Shown here: one piece after another, positions 6,740 through 15,066 of the stretch
Position numbering within the stretch: position 1 is the first letter of the stretch
Layout: the number at the start of each line of letters is the position of its first letter
Made by a program: the position numbers and the translations under genes
The notes under the pieces: model-generated
What the model saw: the letters and a program-made list of their open reading frames with translations, nothing else
Database searches by the model: none
What the model was told of the DNA's origin: nothing
Source: JAGOGN01 sp036652735
GTDB lineage: Bacteria; Bacillota; Clostridia; Lachnospirales; Lachnospiraceae
DNA length: 64,000 nt
Assembly: GCA_036652735.1 (NCBI GenBank)
Contig: JAVVVI010000005.1
Coordinates: forward strand, 11,746-75,745
Reading direction: 5' to 3'

Positions 6740-9583
6740 TTAGTCATGTATTGTTGTTCCTGAAATATCCTTTGCCTGACCATTCAACAGTTGAGATTTG
6801 CTCTTTGGATCAAAGCAGTATTTCATAACAGAAGCAGTTAGTTCGGCTGCATTGGCTGAAGTATAACCAAATGCAATTCTGGTTGCTACACATATTTTAG
6901 GATTATCATAGGGTGCAAATCCAATAAACAGTGCATGATTCGGTCTTAATGTAGTCTCTTGAGCAGTACCTGTTTTTCCAGCAGCCTGAATCTTAAGAGA
7001 TTTAAAACTGTCTAATTTTTCTACTACACCTTTCATACCAATATGAATTTCATTCCATGCGGAATCCTGAATTGCATCTATTTCATTCTGCACCTTCGGA
7101 CCATATTCCTTTATTACTTTTCCCTGAGGATTGGTAACTTTTTCCAGTAATGTCATATCATATACAGTTCCCTTGTTTGCAATTGCCGTTAGGTAACGTG
7201 CAAGCTGAACCGTGGTATAGTTGTGATTACTCTGCCCAATTGCAGCCATAACCGGGAATTCTGTGGCAACCTCCGGACTACTTTCTGGAATCTCGATTCC
7301 TGTTTTTTCATCTAAGCCAAACATTTTTGCATATTTTGTAAGCAGCTTAATTCCCTGTTCATCATTATAAGTGCCACCATACAGGCTGAGGCGATATCCG
7401 GCTTCATAGAAGAAATAGTTACAGGAGTGCTGAATTGCTTCGGATACCGTAATACTACCATGTGAAGAAGGATATATCCAGCATTTTGGTTTATTGGACA
7501 CTTTGTCAAATTGTCTTTTATCCAATATGGTTTCTTTTTCTGTGATAACACCTTCTGTTAACGCTGCTGAAGCGGTTACCGGTTTAAAGGTTGAACCCGG
7601 TGCTGTTTCCTGCTGGGTAGCATAATTATACAGCGGCAGGGATAAGTCATGGGTCAGTGCGGAAAAATAATCGGAATCTACTCCATTGGCAAGTTTATTA
7701 TTATCATAACCCGGATAAGTAACACAGGCTAACAAATCTCCGCTTCTGGGATCGGTAATGACACAGGAACCGGAACAAGGATCTAATGCCAGCTGTGCCG
7801 GAGTAATTTCTAATTTTTTGATTTTCTTTTTTAAGAAATCATAAGAACTTAAAATTCCGGTCTCCAATGCATTTATATCATCTTTATTATAGGCAAGGAC
7901 ATCCTGTTCAAATAAAATGAGGCAAAGGGAGGTTCCACTGATCTCATTCTTCCGGATCATATATTTATATAATTTTTTATGAAAACCGGTATCTTTTTTT
8001 AATTCGCTAAGAATCATTTTGGTGAATGCCTTGTATACTTCTGTTGAGTCGGAATATTCACTTTTCTCTTTCTCAAACAAAGAAATGTCAATCCAATTTT
8101 TGGCAATTGCATGTTTTAGGAGTTTTTGAATACTGCATTCTCCTTCTTTCCAAGACAGATAGACTGCATCCGTCTTATCTACATTAGATTCCCGCAGATA
8201 TCCTTTTTCAAACAGCATGGACACCATATAAGTTAAATATACCTGACTTTCTTGCGATAAATCCTTATAGTCACTAGCGTGTTTCTCATTTAATTCCTTC
8301 TTTATATTGGATAACGCAGAGTTCCTTGCAGTTTTGAACTTTGCATAGATCTTTTTTTCATTTTTGGTTGCACCTTTTTCCGCAAAGGATTCAATGTCTA
8401 TCACATTGTTATTAATTAATGCAAAATATACATCATCAATTGGCACCAGAATGTCGGAAGCCGAACCTCCTGGCGAAGGACGATATTCCTTTATATTGGT
8501 AATCTTTGAATAAAGAATACCTGCAATCTCCTGTTCCAGCAAATCGTATACTGTTTTTTGCAATTCTTTGTCAATGGAAAGGTATAAATCATTGCCTGTG
8601 GTAGCCTCTTTGCGCTCCATTACTTCTACTACTTTGCCAAGATTATCTACATAAAACTTTTCACGGCCTTTTTTACCCTGGAGCTGTTGTTCCATAACCT
8701 GTTCTACACCTGATTTACCAATTGTATCGGTAAGGGAATAGGACGTATCCTTTGCATGAAGCTCATCATATTCTGTTTGAGAAATCTTACCTGTATATCC
8801 AATAATATGTGCGAAATACTTGCTGTCAACATATTTTCGAATGGTATCCTCTGAAATGGTAACCCCTTGCATTTTCTCTGAATTCTCTTTAATGGCTGCA
8901 ACTGTTTTTTCACTCACATCGGTTGCAATGGTTGTGGATAAATACTTGCGATAATAATTTTGAGACAGGGCATAGCGAACCACCAGAATCTGATACCCTA
9001 TTTTTTCTTCATATTCAGAGGAAATTTTGAATTTATTATTTTTCAGAAAATCAATCACTTGTTTGGGACTGGCAGTTGCCTGATTATACCCAAGTTCTTC
9101 ATCAAATTCCAGCTCATCAATTGTGGTTTTTCCATATACATCTGCAAGAAAACGGGACAATGAGGTTCCTTCCAGTTTAAAGGCATAGATTCCATTCTCA
9201 TAGCTGATGTCAAAATTATTATCTACCGAATCTCCCTTTTTTTCAATAATCGTTATGGCATTGGCAATGATTTTGTTCAGTTCCTGATTCCTATTATCGG
9301 AACTATCATAGGTTCCATTATCTTCGATTGTAACCGAATACGCTAATTCATTATATGCTAACAACTCTCCGTTGCGATCAAAAATATTGCCTCTGGTTGC
9401 CGGGAGATCTCTTTCTTTTTTAATTTTCAATGTGTAATTCGTAAGGTATTCCTTGCCATTCACTATTTGAAGTACAAACAGGCGCTGAATCAATAGCGCA
9501 AACAGCAAACCAATTATAACAGTGAATACTAATAGTCTGGACTTTGCCAGACTATGAAAAAAGTTCTTTATTTTTTCCGCCAA
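6740..9583 (-). CDS. mrdA: Penicillin-binding protein 2 (class B transpeptidase) with large insertion
   Basis: Cross-links peptidoglycan during side-wall growth, partnering RodA. One N-terminal membrane helix (about 17-39) is followed by the dimerisation domain (RGNIFDRNGELLA at 64-76). The transpeptidase motifs are intact: STFK at 664-667, SCN at 720-722, KTG at 870-872. At 947 residues it is far longer than a typical PBP2 (about 600-700). The excess is a Lys/Glu-rich, largely helical stretch of about 240 residues (about 358-597) between DLYLSIDKELQKTV and SGSCVITDPRSGDLL. The start is TTG (a stop lies just upstream in frame) with AAGGAG 11 nt before it, overlapping mreD by 32 bp. Confidence 0.93.
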   Translation of the reverse strand: MAEKIKNFFHSLAKSRLLVFTVIIGLLFALLIQRLFVLQIVNGKEYLTNYTLKIKKERDLPATRGNIFDRNGELLAYNELAYSVTIEDNGTYDSSDNRNQELNKIIANAITIIEKKGDSVDNNFDISYENGIYAFKLEGTSLSRFLADVYGKTTIDELEFDEELGYNQATASPKQVIDFLKNNKFKISSEYEEKIGYQILVVRYALSQNYYRKYLSTTIATDVSEKTVAAIKENSEKMQGVTISEDTIRKYVDSKYFAHIIGYTGKISQTEYDELHAKDTSYSLTDTIGKSGVEQVMEQQLQGKKGREKFYVDNLGKVVEVMERKEATTGNDLYLSIDKELQKTVYDLLEQEIAGILYSKITNIKEYRPSPGGSASDILVPIDDVYFALINNNVIDIESFAEKGATKNEKKIYAKFKTARNSALSNIKKELNEKHASDYKDLSQESQVYLTYMVSMLFEKGYLRESNVDKTDAVYLSWKEGECSIQKLLKHAIAKNWIDISLFEKEKSEYSDSTEVYKAFTKMILSELKKDTGFHKKLYKYMIRKNEISGTSLCLILFEQDVLAYNKDDINALETGILSSYDFLKKKIKKLEITPAQLALDPCSGSCVITDPRSGDLLACVTYPGYDNNKLANGVDSDYFSALTHDLSLPLYNYATQQETAPGSTFKPVTASAALTEGVITEKETILDKRQFDKVSNKPKCWIYPSSHGSITVSEAIQHSCNYFFYEAGYRLSLYGGTYNDEQGIKLLTKYAKMFGLDEKTGIEIPESSPEVATEFPVMAAIGQSNHNYTTVQLARYLTAIANKGTVYDMTLLEKVTNPQGKVIKEYGPKVQNEIDAIQDSAWNEIHIGMKGVVEKLDSFKSLKIQAAGKTGTAQETTLRPNHALFIGFAPYDNPKICVATRIAFGYTSANAAELTASVMKYCFDPKSKSQLLNGQAKDISGTTIHD

Positions 9584-10094
9584 ATTTCACAGCACTCCTT
9601 TTTTCAATTGCTTCCAGCTTCTGATTAATCCTTAAAATAATAAAATATAATACAATGGAAACCAAGATTGTATATACAACCTCAGGCATCATAATATTTA
9701 ACAAATAGTATCCAAAATGAAACCTGCTTCTAAAGAAAAACAATAGAATATAGATTACAATATTTACTAACAAATCACTGCCTGAAATTAAAAGTATTGG
9801 TAATTTAATATCTTCCGGAAAAAACAATTTGCGAAAAAATCCATTCAGATATCCAATGTACATATAAATCATGGCATATAAACCCAAGGCACTTCCAAAA
9901 AAGATGTCCATCAAAAGACCACTAAAAAATCCTACCAGCATACCTTCTTTTTTCCCTCTCATAAATCCAATGGCTGAAGTAACCACAATCATTAAATTAG
10001 GGGAAACAGAGGCAAAGGCTATGGACTTAAATACAGTGGTTTGTAATAAAAAACATAGAATTATAAGGACAAAAACTGTAATTTTCCTTTTCAT
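9552..10094 (-). CDS. mreD: MreD, rod-shape membrane protein
   Basis: A 180-residue integral membrane protein with about five or six helices. It has the family pattern of an N-terminal FLLQTTVF-like helix, a central MLVGFFSGLLMDIFFG segment and a C-terminal long helix. MreD links MreC and MreB to RodA-PBP2. I place the start at the ATG at 10094, preceded by AAGGTTG, rather than at an upstream TTG that would overlap mreC. The last 32 bp overlap the PBP2 start. Confidence 0.88.
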   Translation of the reverse strand: MKRKITVFVLIILCFLLQTTVFKSIAFASVSPNLMIVVTSAIGFMRGKKEGMLVGFFSGLLMDIFFGSALGLYAMIYMYIGYLNGFFRKLFFPEDIKLPILLISGSDLLVNIVIYILLFFFRSRFHFGYYLLNIMMPEVVYTILVSIVLYFIILRINQKLEAIEKRSAVKFGGKNKELFS

Positions 10095-10104
10095 GACTAC
10101 AACC

Positions 10105-10971
10105 TTATTCAATCTCTTTCTTCTCTAAAATCACTAATACTTCTTCTAAATGTTCAAAATCCACTACCGGTGTAATGGTTCCTGATTTCGTTAAATTATT
10201 TGAATCTTTTGAAATAGAAGTAATATAACCTACTAAAATTCCCTGGAGGTATTTATCACTAATATGCGAGGTTACCACCTGGTCTCCCACCGCTGCCATG
10301 TCTTTGTTGTCTTTTAACATGGAAAAACGAATGACCTGATCTTCATTCATGCTCTTCAAATCCCCACTGACAATACAGCTGTCTGAGGTTGATAAAATCA
10401 TTCCACCAAAATCACTGGTGTCATCAATGATTGCCCTTACCGTTGCGCTGTGTTTTCCAACATCCGTTACAATCCCCACAAGTCCGCTTCCGGCAATTAC
10501 ATTCATATCTACTTCAATTCCATCTTTGCTTCCCTTGTCAATTAAAAAGGAATCAAACCAATTTCCCATGTCTTTTCCAATCACACGGGCAGCCACTTTA
10601 TCATAACTTGGATATTTCTGATCTAATTTATATAATTCCCGTAGATTGTCCAGCTCATATTGTTCAAGCTTTAACGTACTATTTTCAGTCGTTAACTGAT
10701 CCACCTGTGATTTCAAGGTCAAATTTTCCTTTTGTACCTTCTGCAATGTCTTTAAGTCATCCATTTTATCTGTAAGAAACAGACCAATCTCATTAATTCC
10801 CTTTTGCATGGGTACAAAGACATATTCGGCTGCAATCTTTAACGGTCCGCCTTTTAAATTCAAATTCAAACTTAAAAAGGCGGCAATCAGGCAAACCAAT
10901 GTAAGCCCAAACAAAATATATTTCGATGGAATCCCTGTTTTTGATTTATTTCTTCTATATCTACGTGTCAT
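10105..10971 (-). CDS. mreC: MreC, rod-shape scaffold protein
   Basis: A 288-residue bitopic protein: a basic N-terminus, a membrane helix at about 19-38, a coiled coil at about 65-110 (LQKVQKENLTLKSQVDQL), then the two beta-barrel MreC core domains. Signature stretches include VAARVIGKDMGNWFDSFLID and GSGLVGIVTDVG. It organises the elongation machinery outside the membrane and regulates PBP2. The gene lies 14 bp behind mreB. Confidence 0.94.
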   Translation of the reverse strand: MTRRYRRNKSKTGIPSKYILFGLTLVCLIAAFLSLNLNLKGGPLKIAAEYVFVPMQKGINEIGLFLTDKMDDLKTLQKVQKENLTLKSQVDQLTTENSTLKLEQYELDNLRELYKLDQKYPSYDKVAARVIGKDMGNWFDSFLIDKGSKDGIEVDMNVIAGSGLVGIVTDVGKHSATVRAIIDDTSDFGGMILSTSDSCIVSGDLKSMNEDQVIRFSMLKDNKDMAAVGDQVVTSHISDKYLQGILVGYITSISKDSNNLTKSGTITPVVDFEHLEEVLVILEKKEIE

Positions 10972-10985
10972 AAGAATCCCCTAGC

Positions 10986-12002
10986 CTAACTATATATCCT
11001 CTTTTTTAAACTATATGCCAAATTTGTAAATTCTTTATCCGATACAATTTTATTTAATCCCCGTACCACACATTCCGATGGCTCTTCACAAGTATTTACT
11101 TTAATATTCGTGGCTTCGGTAATCATTTCAGACAGATGATGAATCTGTGAAGATCCACCTGCCAGATAAATACCGGAATGGATAATATCTTTTGCAAGTT
11201 CCGGCGGTGTTTTTTCCAAGATCATCTTTATAGAGTTGCAAATGGAATTTAAATTATCTCGAATTGCCTCATTAATGTCTCCGGATCCGATTTCCATCTC
11301 AATTGGAAGTCCACTAACCACATCACGGCCAACAATAATCTGTTTGCCATTATCTTCCCCGATTGCATCTCCCAAATCATTCTTTAATGTCATTGCTGTT
11401 TTTTGTCCAATCACAAGACTATATTTTTTCTTGATGTGACTGATTACTGCTTCATCAATTCGATTTCCACCCATATGAAGCAAATCACTAAGTACCAATC
11501 CACCCAGGGATAACACAGAGATCTCTGTGGTGTCTGCACCTAAATCAACTACCATAATTCCCATTGGCTCATTTACATTAAGGCCAAGTCCCACCGCTGC
11601 TGCAATGGGTTTTTCACAAAGAAGTACGGATTTTGGACGAATCTTACTTTTAAAGAACAAATCAAAAAATGATTTTTTCTCTACCTCCGTAATATCCGTA
11701 GGAACAGCAACAATAAATTCTGCATTCTTCACTCTGTTTTTTGCATGCTTTTCCAAAAATGTCTCTACCATTTTCTGCATATTATTATAATCTGCAATTA
11801 CACCATTTACTACCGGAAATGTCACCTGAATGGACTCCGGTGTTTTTTCATACATGGCATATGCCTCATTTCCAAAAGCATACATGACCCCTTTATTGCG
11901 CATTGCAATTGCATTCTTTTCTGTAACAACCTTGCCGCCGGATTTTGAGTATACTTTCATATTACATGTTCCCAAATCCACGCCATAAACATTATTAGAC
12001 AT
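10986..12002 (-). CDS. mreB: MreB-type actin homologue
   Basis: A 338-residue bacterial actin that forms membrane-bound filaments guiding lateral wall synthesis. The phosphate-1 loop (DLGTCNMKVY near residue 9), phosphate-2 loop (VVDLGADTTEISVLSLG near 152) and adenosine loop (IYLAGGSSQI near 277) are all present. The first loop reads DLGTCNMKVY rather than the usual DLGTANTLVY, so this is a somewhat diverged MreB/Mbl-type member. Gene order radC-mreB-mreC-mreD is the classical shape locus. Confidence 0.93.
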   Translation of the reverse strand: MSNNVYGVDLGTCNMKVYSKSGGKVVTEKNAIAMRNKGVMYAFGNEAYAMYEKTPESIQVTFPVVNGVIADYNNMQKMVETFLEKHAKNRVKNAEFIVAVPTDITEVEKKSFFDLFFKSKIRPKSVLLCEKPIAAAVGLGLNVNEPMGIMVVDLGADTTEISVLSLGGLVLSDLLHMGGNRIDEAVISHIKKKYSLVIGQKTAMTLKNDLGDAIGEDNGKQIIVGRDVVSGLPIEMEIGSGDINEAIRDNLNSICNSIKMILEKTPPELAKDIIHSGIYLAGGSSQIHHLSEMITEATNIKVNTCEEPSECVVRGLNKIVSDKEFTNLAYSLKKRIYS

Positions 12003-12015
12003 GTTAATCTCCTTC

Positions 12016-12708
12016 CTATAGAAGTTTTTTTTCTTTAAAACTGACGTACTTATTATCCCCGATTATAATATGGTCTAAAAGCATAATTCCCAAAAGATCT
12101 CCACATTGAAGAATTTGTTCGGTTACTGCCACGTCTTCTCTGCTTGGAGTGGGATCTCCGCTTGGATGATTATGAACTAAAATAATCTGAACAGCTTTTT
12201 TCTCAAAGGCTTTCAAAAAGATCTCTCTTGGAGAAATTAAGGAAGCATTTACTGTTCCAATTGATATCATTGCATCACCTAAATAATTACATTTGGTGTC
12301 CATCATAACCATGAGCAGATGTTCTTTTTCTTTGTGCCGAAGACTCTCCATATAGTAATCAGCAATGGCCTGTGCACTGTTAAGCGTAACACGACTGCTT
12401 AAATCTGCCTGCCTTAATCTTGCTGAGAGTTCTGCCATGCATTTAAGCTGGATGGCTTTAATCTTACCTATCCCACTAATTTCCTGCATTTCTTCCATTG
12501 ATAAGTGGTACAGATTTAATAAATTTTTACATCCCACGGATAAAAAATCTCTTGCAACACAAATTGCATCTTTCCCTCTGGTTCCACTACGAAATAGAAC
12601 TGCAAGCAGCTCTGCATCAGTCAGATAATCCGCCCCATAAAGACGGCATTTTTCATATGGATTCTCCGATAATGGAAAATCCTTAAGTGTAGTATGTTCC
12701 AAATCCAT
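12016..12708 (-). CDS. radC: RadC/YsxA family JAB-domain protein
   Basis: A 230-residue protein with an N-terminal helix-hairpin-helix-like part (EISGIGKIKAIQL near 77-88) and a C-terminal JAB/MPN metalloprotease-like domain. The metal motif is complete: HNHPSG with His179 and His181, then Asp192 in the TPSRED segment. Despite its historical name, a repair role is doubtful and the activity is unknown. It is the first gene of the mre operon, as in Bacillus. Confidence 0.92.
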   Translation of the reverse strand: MDLEHTTLKDFPLSENPYEKCRLYGADYLTDAELLAVLFRSGTRGKDAICVARDFLSVGCKNLLNLYHLSMEEMQEISGIGKIKAIQLKCMAELSARLRQADLSSRVTLNSAQAIADYYMESLRHKEKEHLLMVMMDTKCNYLGDAMISIGTVNASLISPREIFLKAFEKKAVQIILVHNHPSGDPTPSREDVAVTEQILQCGDLLGIMLLDHIIIGDNKYVSFKEKKLL

Positions 12709-12766
12709 TCCTTTCTACTCTCACGCCCGAAACCTTTTTGAAACAACACTGAAAACACTACCTTAT

Positions 12767-12795
12767 ATTCTAACATACCAATAAGATGATGTACA
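12767..12795 (-). promoter_or_regulatory. Probable sigma-A promoter for the radC-mre-min-rodA operon
   Basis: On the minus strand TGTACA (12795-12790) and TAGAAT (12772-12767) are 17 bp apart, in the gap between the PLP lyase and radC. The -35 box is a weak match (4 of 6) and the -10 a good one (5 of 6). It would give a leader of about 50 nt. Confidence 0.45.
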
Positions 12796-12820
12796 CTTAT
12801 TTAGATGAAAAAAAAGAATT

Positions 12821-14113
12821 CTAATTAAAATCCACAAGTCCTTCTTCCAGAACCTTCTGCAATGACATTAAAATACCTGCTTTTGCATGCTGAAAGGTAA
12901 GACCTCCCTGAAAGAATGCGGTATAAGGTTCCCTTAGTGGACCATCTGCACTTAGTTCAATGGAGGCTCCCTGAATAAAGGCCCCTGCAGCCATGATCAC
13001 TTTGCTGTCATATCCTGGCATATCCCAAGGTTCCGGCACAACATAACTGTCTACCGGTGCCGCTGCCTGAATTCCTTTGCAAAAGGCAATCAAACCCTCC
13101 GGTTTATGAAAGGTAACTGCCTGAATAATATCGTGACGGCTTTCCACTGAATTGGGATGTACCTGAAATCCCAGCTTTTCATAAATCGTTGCTGCAAATA
13201 TTGCTCCCTTAACTGCACCGGCAACAACGGTTGGTGCCAGAAAAAGTCCCTGATAAAAAGAGGTATTCACTCCAAGGGATGCGCCCACTTCTTTTCCAAG
13301 TCCCGGAGAGGTCAAACGATAGCCTGCATTTTCTATACATTTTTTTGTTCCAACAATATAACCGCCAATGGGTGCAAGTCCTCCACCCGGATTTTTTATT
13401 AAGGAACCGACCATCATATCTGCCCCAACATCAAGGGGTTCCCTTGTCTCCACAAATTCTCCATAACAATTATCCACCATACAGATCAGATCCGGTCGAA
13501 TGGATTTCACAAAGGAAATTAATTCGCCAATACGTTCAACCGACAAGGTTGGCCTTGTGGCATAACCCTTGGAACGCTGGATTGTTACAAGCTTTGTACG
13601 TTCATTAATCGCCTGTCTGATTCCTTCAAAATCAAATCCACCATCGGGCTGTAAATCCACCTGGCGATAGGTAACCCCATATTCTGCAAGTGATCCAATG
13701 GAAGGTCTGATTCCAATTACCTCTTCCAATGTATCATAGGGTTTTCCAACGGGAGACAGCAATTCGTCCCCCGGACGTAAATTGGACATTAGCGCAAGTG
13801 CAAGCGCGTGTGTGCCACAGGTAATCTGTGGACGCACCAGGGCATCTTCTCCATGAAAGCAGTCGGCATAGACACGTTCTAAGGTATCTCTTCCTTCATC
13901 ATCATAGCCATACCCGGTAGAGGGGTTAAAGCATTGCGCATTTACGCGATTCTTCTGAAACGCTCGCAGTACTTTTAGTTGATTTACTTCTGCAATTTCA
14001 TCAATTTTCTGAAATCGTTCTTTTAAATCTTCTAAAATGGTCTCCCCAAATTCATATACCTTCGATGAGATTCCCATTTCTTCATATAATTCTTTCGGTG
14101 TAAGCTCTTTCAT
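12821..14113 (-). CDS. Methionine gamma-lyase / aluminium-resistance family PLP enzyme
   Basis: A 430-residue fold-type I pyridoxal-phosphate protein of the YnbB group, historically called aluminium resistance protein and also annotated as a methionine gamma-lyase family. Visible features are the NPSTGYGYDDEGRDTLE region near 63, the PQITCGTHALALAL stretch near 97, MVDNCYGEFVE near 212 and SLIKNPGGGLAPIGGYIVG near 238, whose lysine is the likely PLP ligand. The true substrate is not established. It overlaps miaA by 4 bp (ATGA), so the two are translationally coupled; this pairing is common in Firmicutes. Confidence 0.88.
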   Translation of the reverse strand: MKELTPKELYEEMGISSKVYEFGETILEDLKERFQKIDEIAEVNQLKVLRAFQKNRVNAQCFNPSTGYGYDDEGRDTLERVYADCFHGEDALVRPQITCGTHALALALMSNLRPGDELLSPVGKPYDTLEEVIGIRPSIGSLAEYGVTYRQVDLQPDGGFDFEGIRQAINERTKLVTIQRSKGYATRPTLSVERIGELISFVKSIRPDLICMVDNCYGEFVETREPLDVGADMMVGSLIKNPGGGLAPIGGYIVGTKKCIENAGYRLTSPGLGKEVGASLGVNTSFYQGLFLAPTVVAGAVKGAIFAATIYEKLGFQVHPNSVESRHDIIQAVTFHKPEGLIAFCKGIQAAAPVDSYVVPEPWDMPGYDSKVIMAAGAFIQGASIELSADGPLREPYTAFFQGGLTFQHAKAGILMSLQKVLEEGLVDFN

Positions 14114-15057
14114 TCTATTATTCCCCTTTTCTTTAATTGCAACATCAGTTCCTCTAACAGTTTGGTGTCATTGGATTCATAAGCAGATTTATCCAGCCAG
14201 ATTACATCTTTTTCTCTTCGGAACCAGGTAATCTGCCTTTTGGCAAAATGTCTGGTATCCCTTTTGAGTTTGTACACCGCTTCATCCAAGGTACAGCTTC
14301 CTTCTAAATATTCAAACAGTTCTTTATACCCCAGTCCCTGCATGGACACCATGGACGAGTGAAATCCCCGCTCTTTTAACGCTTTTACCTCCTGAATCAA
14401 ACCGTCCTGAAGCATCTGATCGACTCTTTGGTCAATACGCTGGTACATTTTTTCTCTGTCATCATTCAGAACAAAGTATGCGCTGTTAAAAAAAGATTCT
14501 TTTTCCTTCTCCTGCTCATTATGCTCCGATATTTTCTTACCCGATTCATGATAGAATTCCAGAGCCCGAATCACACGCTTTACATTGTTGGGATGTATTT
14601 CTTCCGCTGCTTTTGGATCCACTTTTTTTAATTCCTCATGAAGGAAATCCGCTCCTTTTTCCTTCGCTGTTTGTTCCAATGCTTCCCGGTATCCATCTTC
14701 TTTTTCTGATTTTGTAAAATCAATATTATAGAGAAGTGCCTGAATATAAAAGCCGGTTCCACCTACTACAATTGGGCACTTACGATCTGCGTAAATTTCT
14801 TCCAAGGCAGCTTTGGCTCGCGCTTGGAACTGCACCACATTAAAATCTTCTTCCGGATCTAAAATATCAATTAAATAATGTTTAATTCCCTGTTTTTCTT
14901 CTTCTTTTATTTTAGCAGAACCGATATCCATGCCGCGGTATACCTGCATGGAATCCGCTGACACAATGGCACCATTGATTCTTTTTGCAAGTTCAATGGA
15001 TAAGCCGGTCTTTCCCACTGCAGTTGGTCCTGTTAGGATTATTAATGGCTGTTTCAT
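14110..15057 (-). CDS. miaA: tRNA dimethylallyltransferase
   Basis: Adds an isopentenyl group to A37 of tRNAs that read UNN codons. The 315-residue protein has the P-loop GPTAVGKTGLS at about 10-20, the DSMQVYRGMDIGSAK motif at about 35-49, and the GGTGFYIQALL motif near 99. The C-terminal KRDTRHFAKRQITWFRR segment is the family fingerprint. It follows mutL, giving mutS-mutL-miaA. Confidence 0.96.
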   Translation of the reverse strand: MKQPLIILTGPTAVGKTGLSIELAKRINGAIVSADSMQVYRGMDIGSAKIKEEEKQGIKHYLIDILDPEEDFNVVQFQARAKAALEEIYADRKCPIVVGGTGFYIQALLYNIDFTKSEKEDGYREALEQTAKEKGADFLHEELKKVDPKAAEEIHPNNVKRVIRALEFYHESGKKISEHNEQEKEKESFFNSAYFVLNDDREKMYQRIDQRVDQMLQDGLIQEVKALKERGFHSSMVSMQGLGYKELFEYLEGSCTLDEAVYKLKRDTRHFAKRQITWFRREKDVIWLDKSAYESNDTKLLEELMLQLKKRGIIE

Positions 15058-15066
15058 ACTTTTTAC

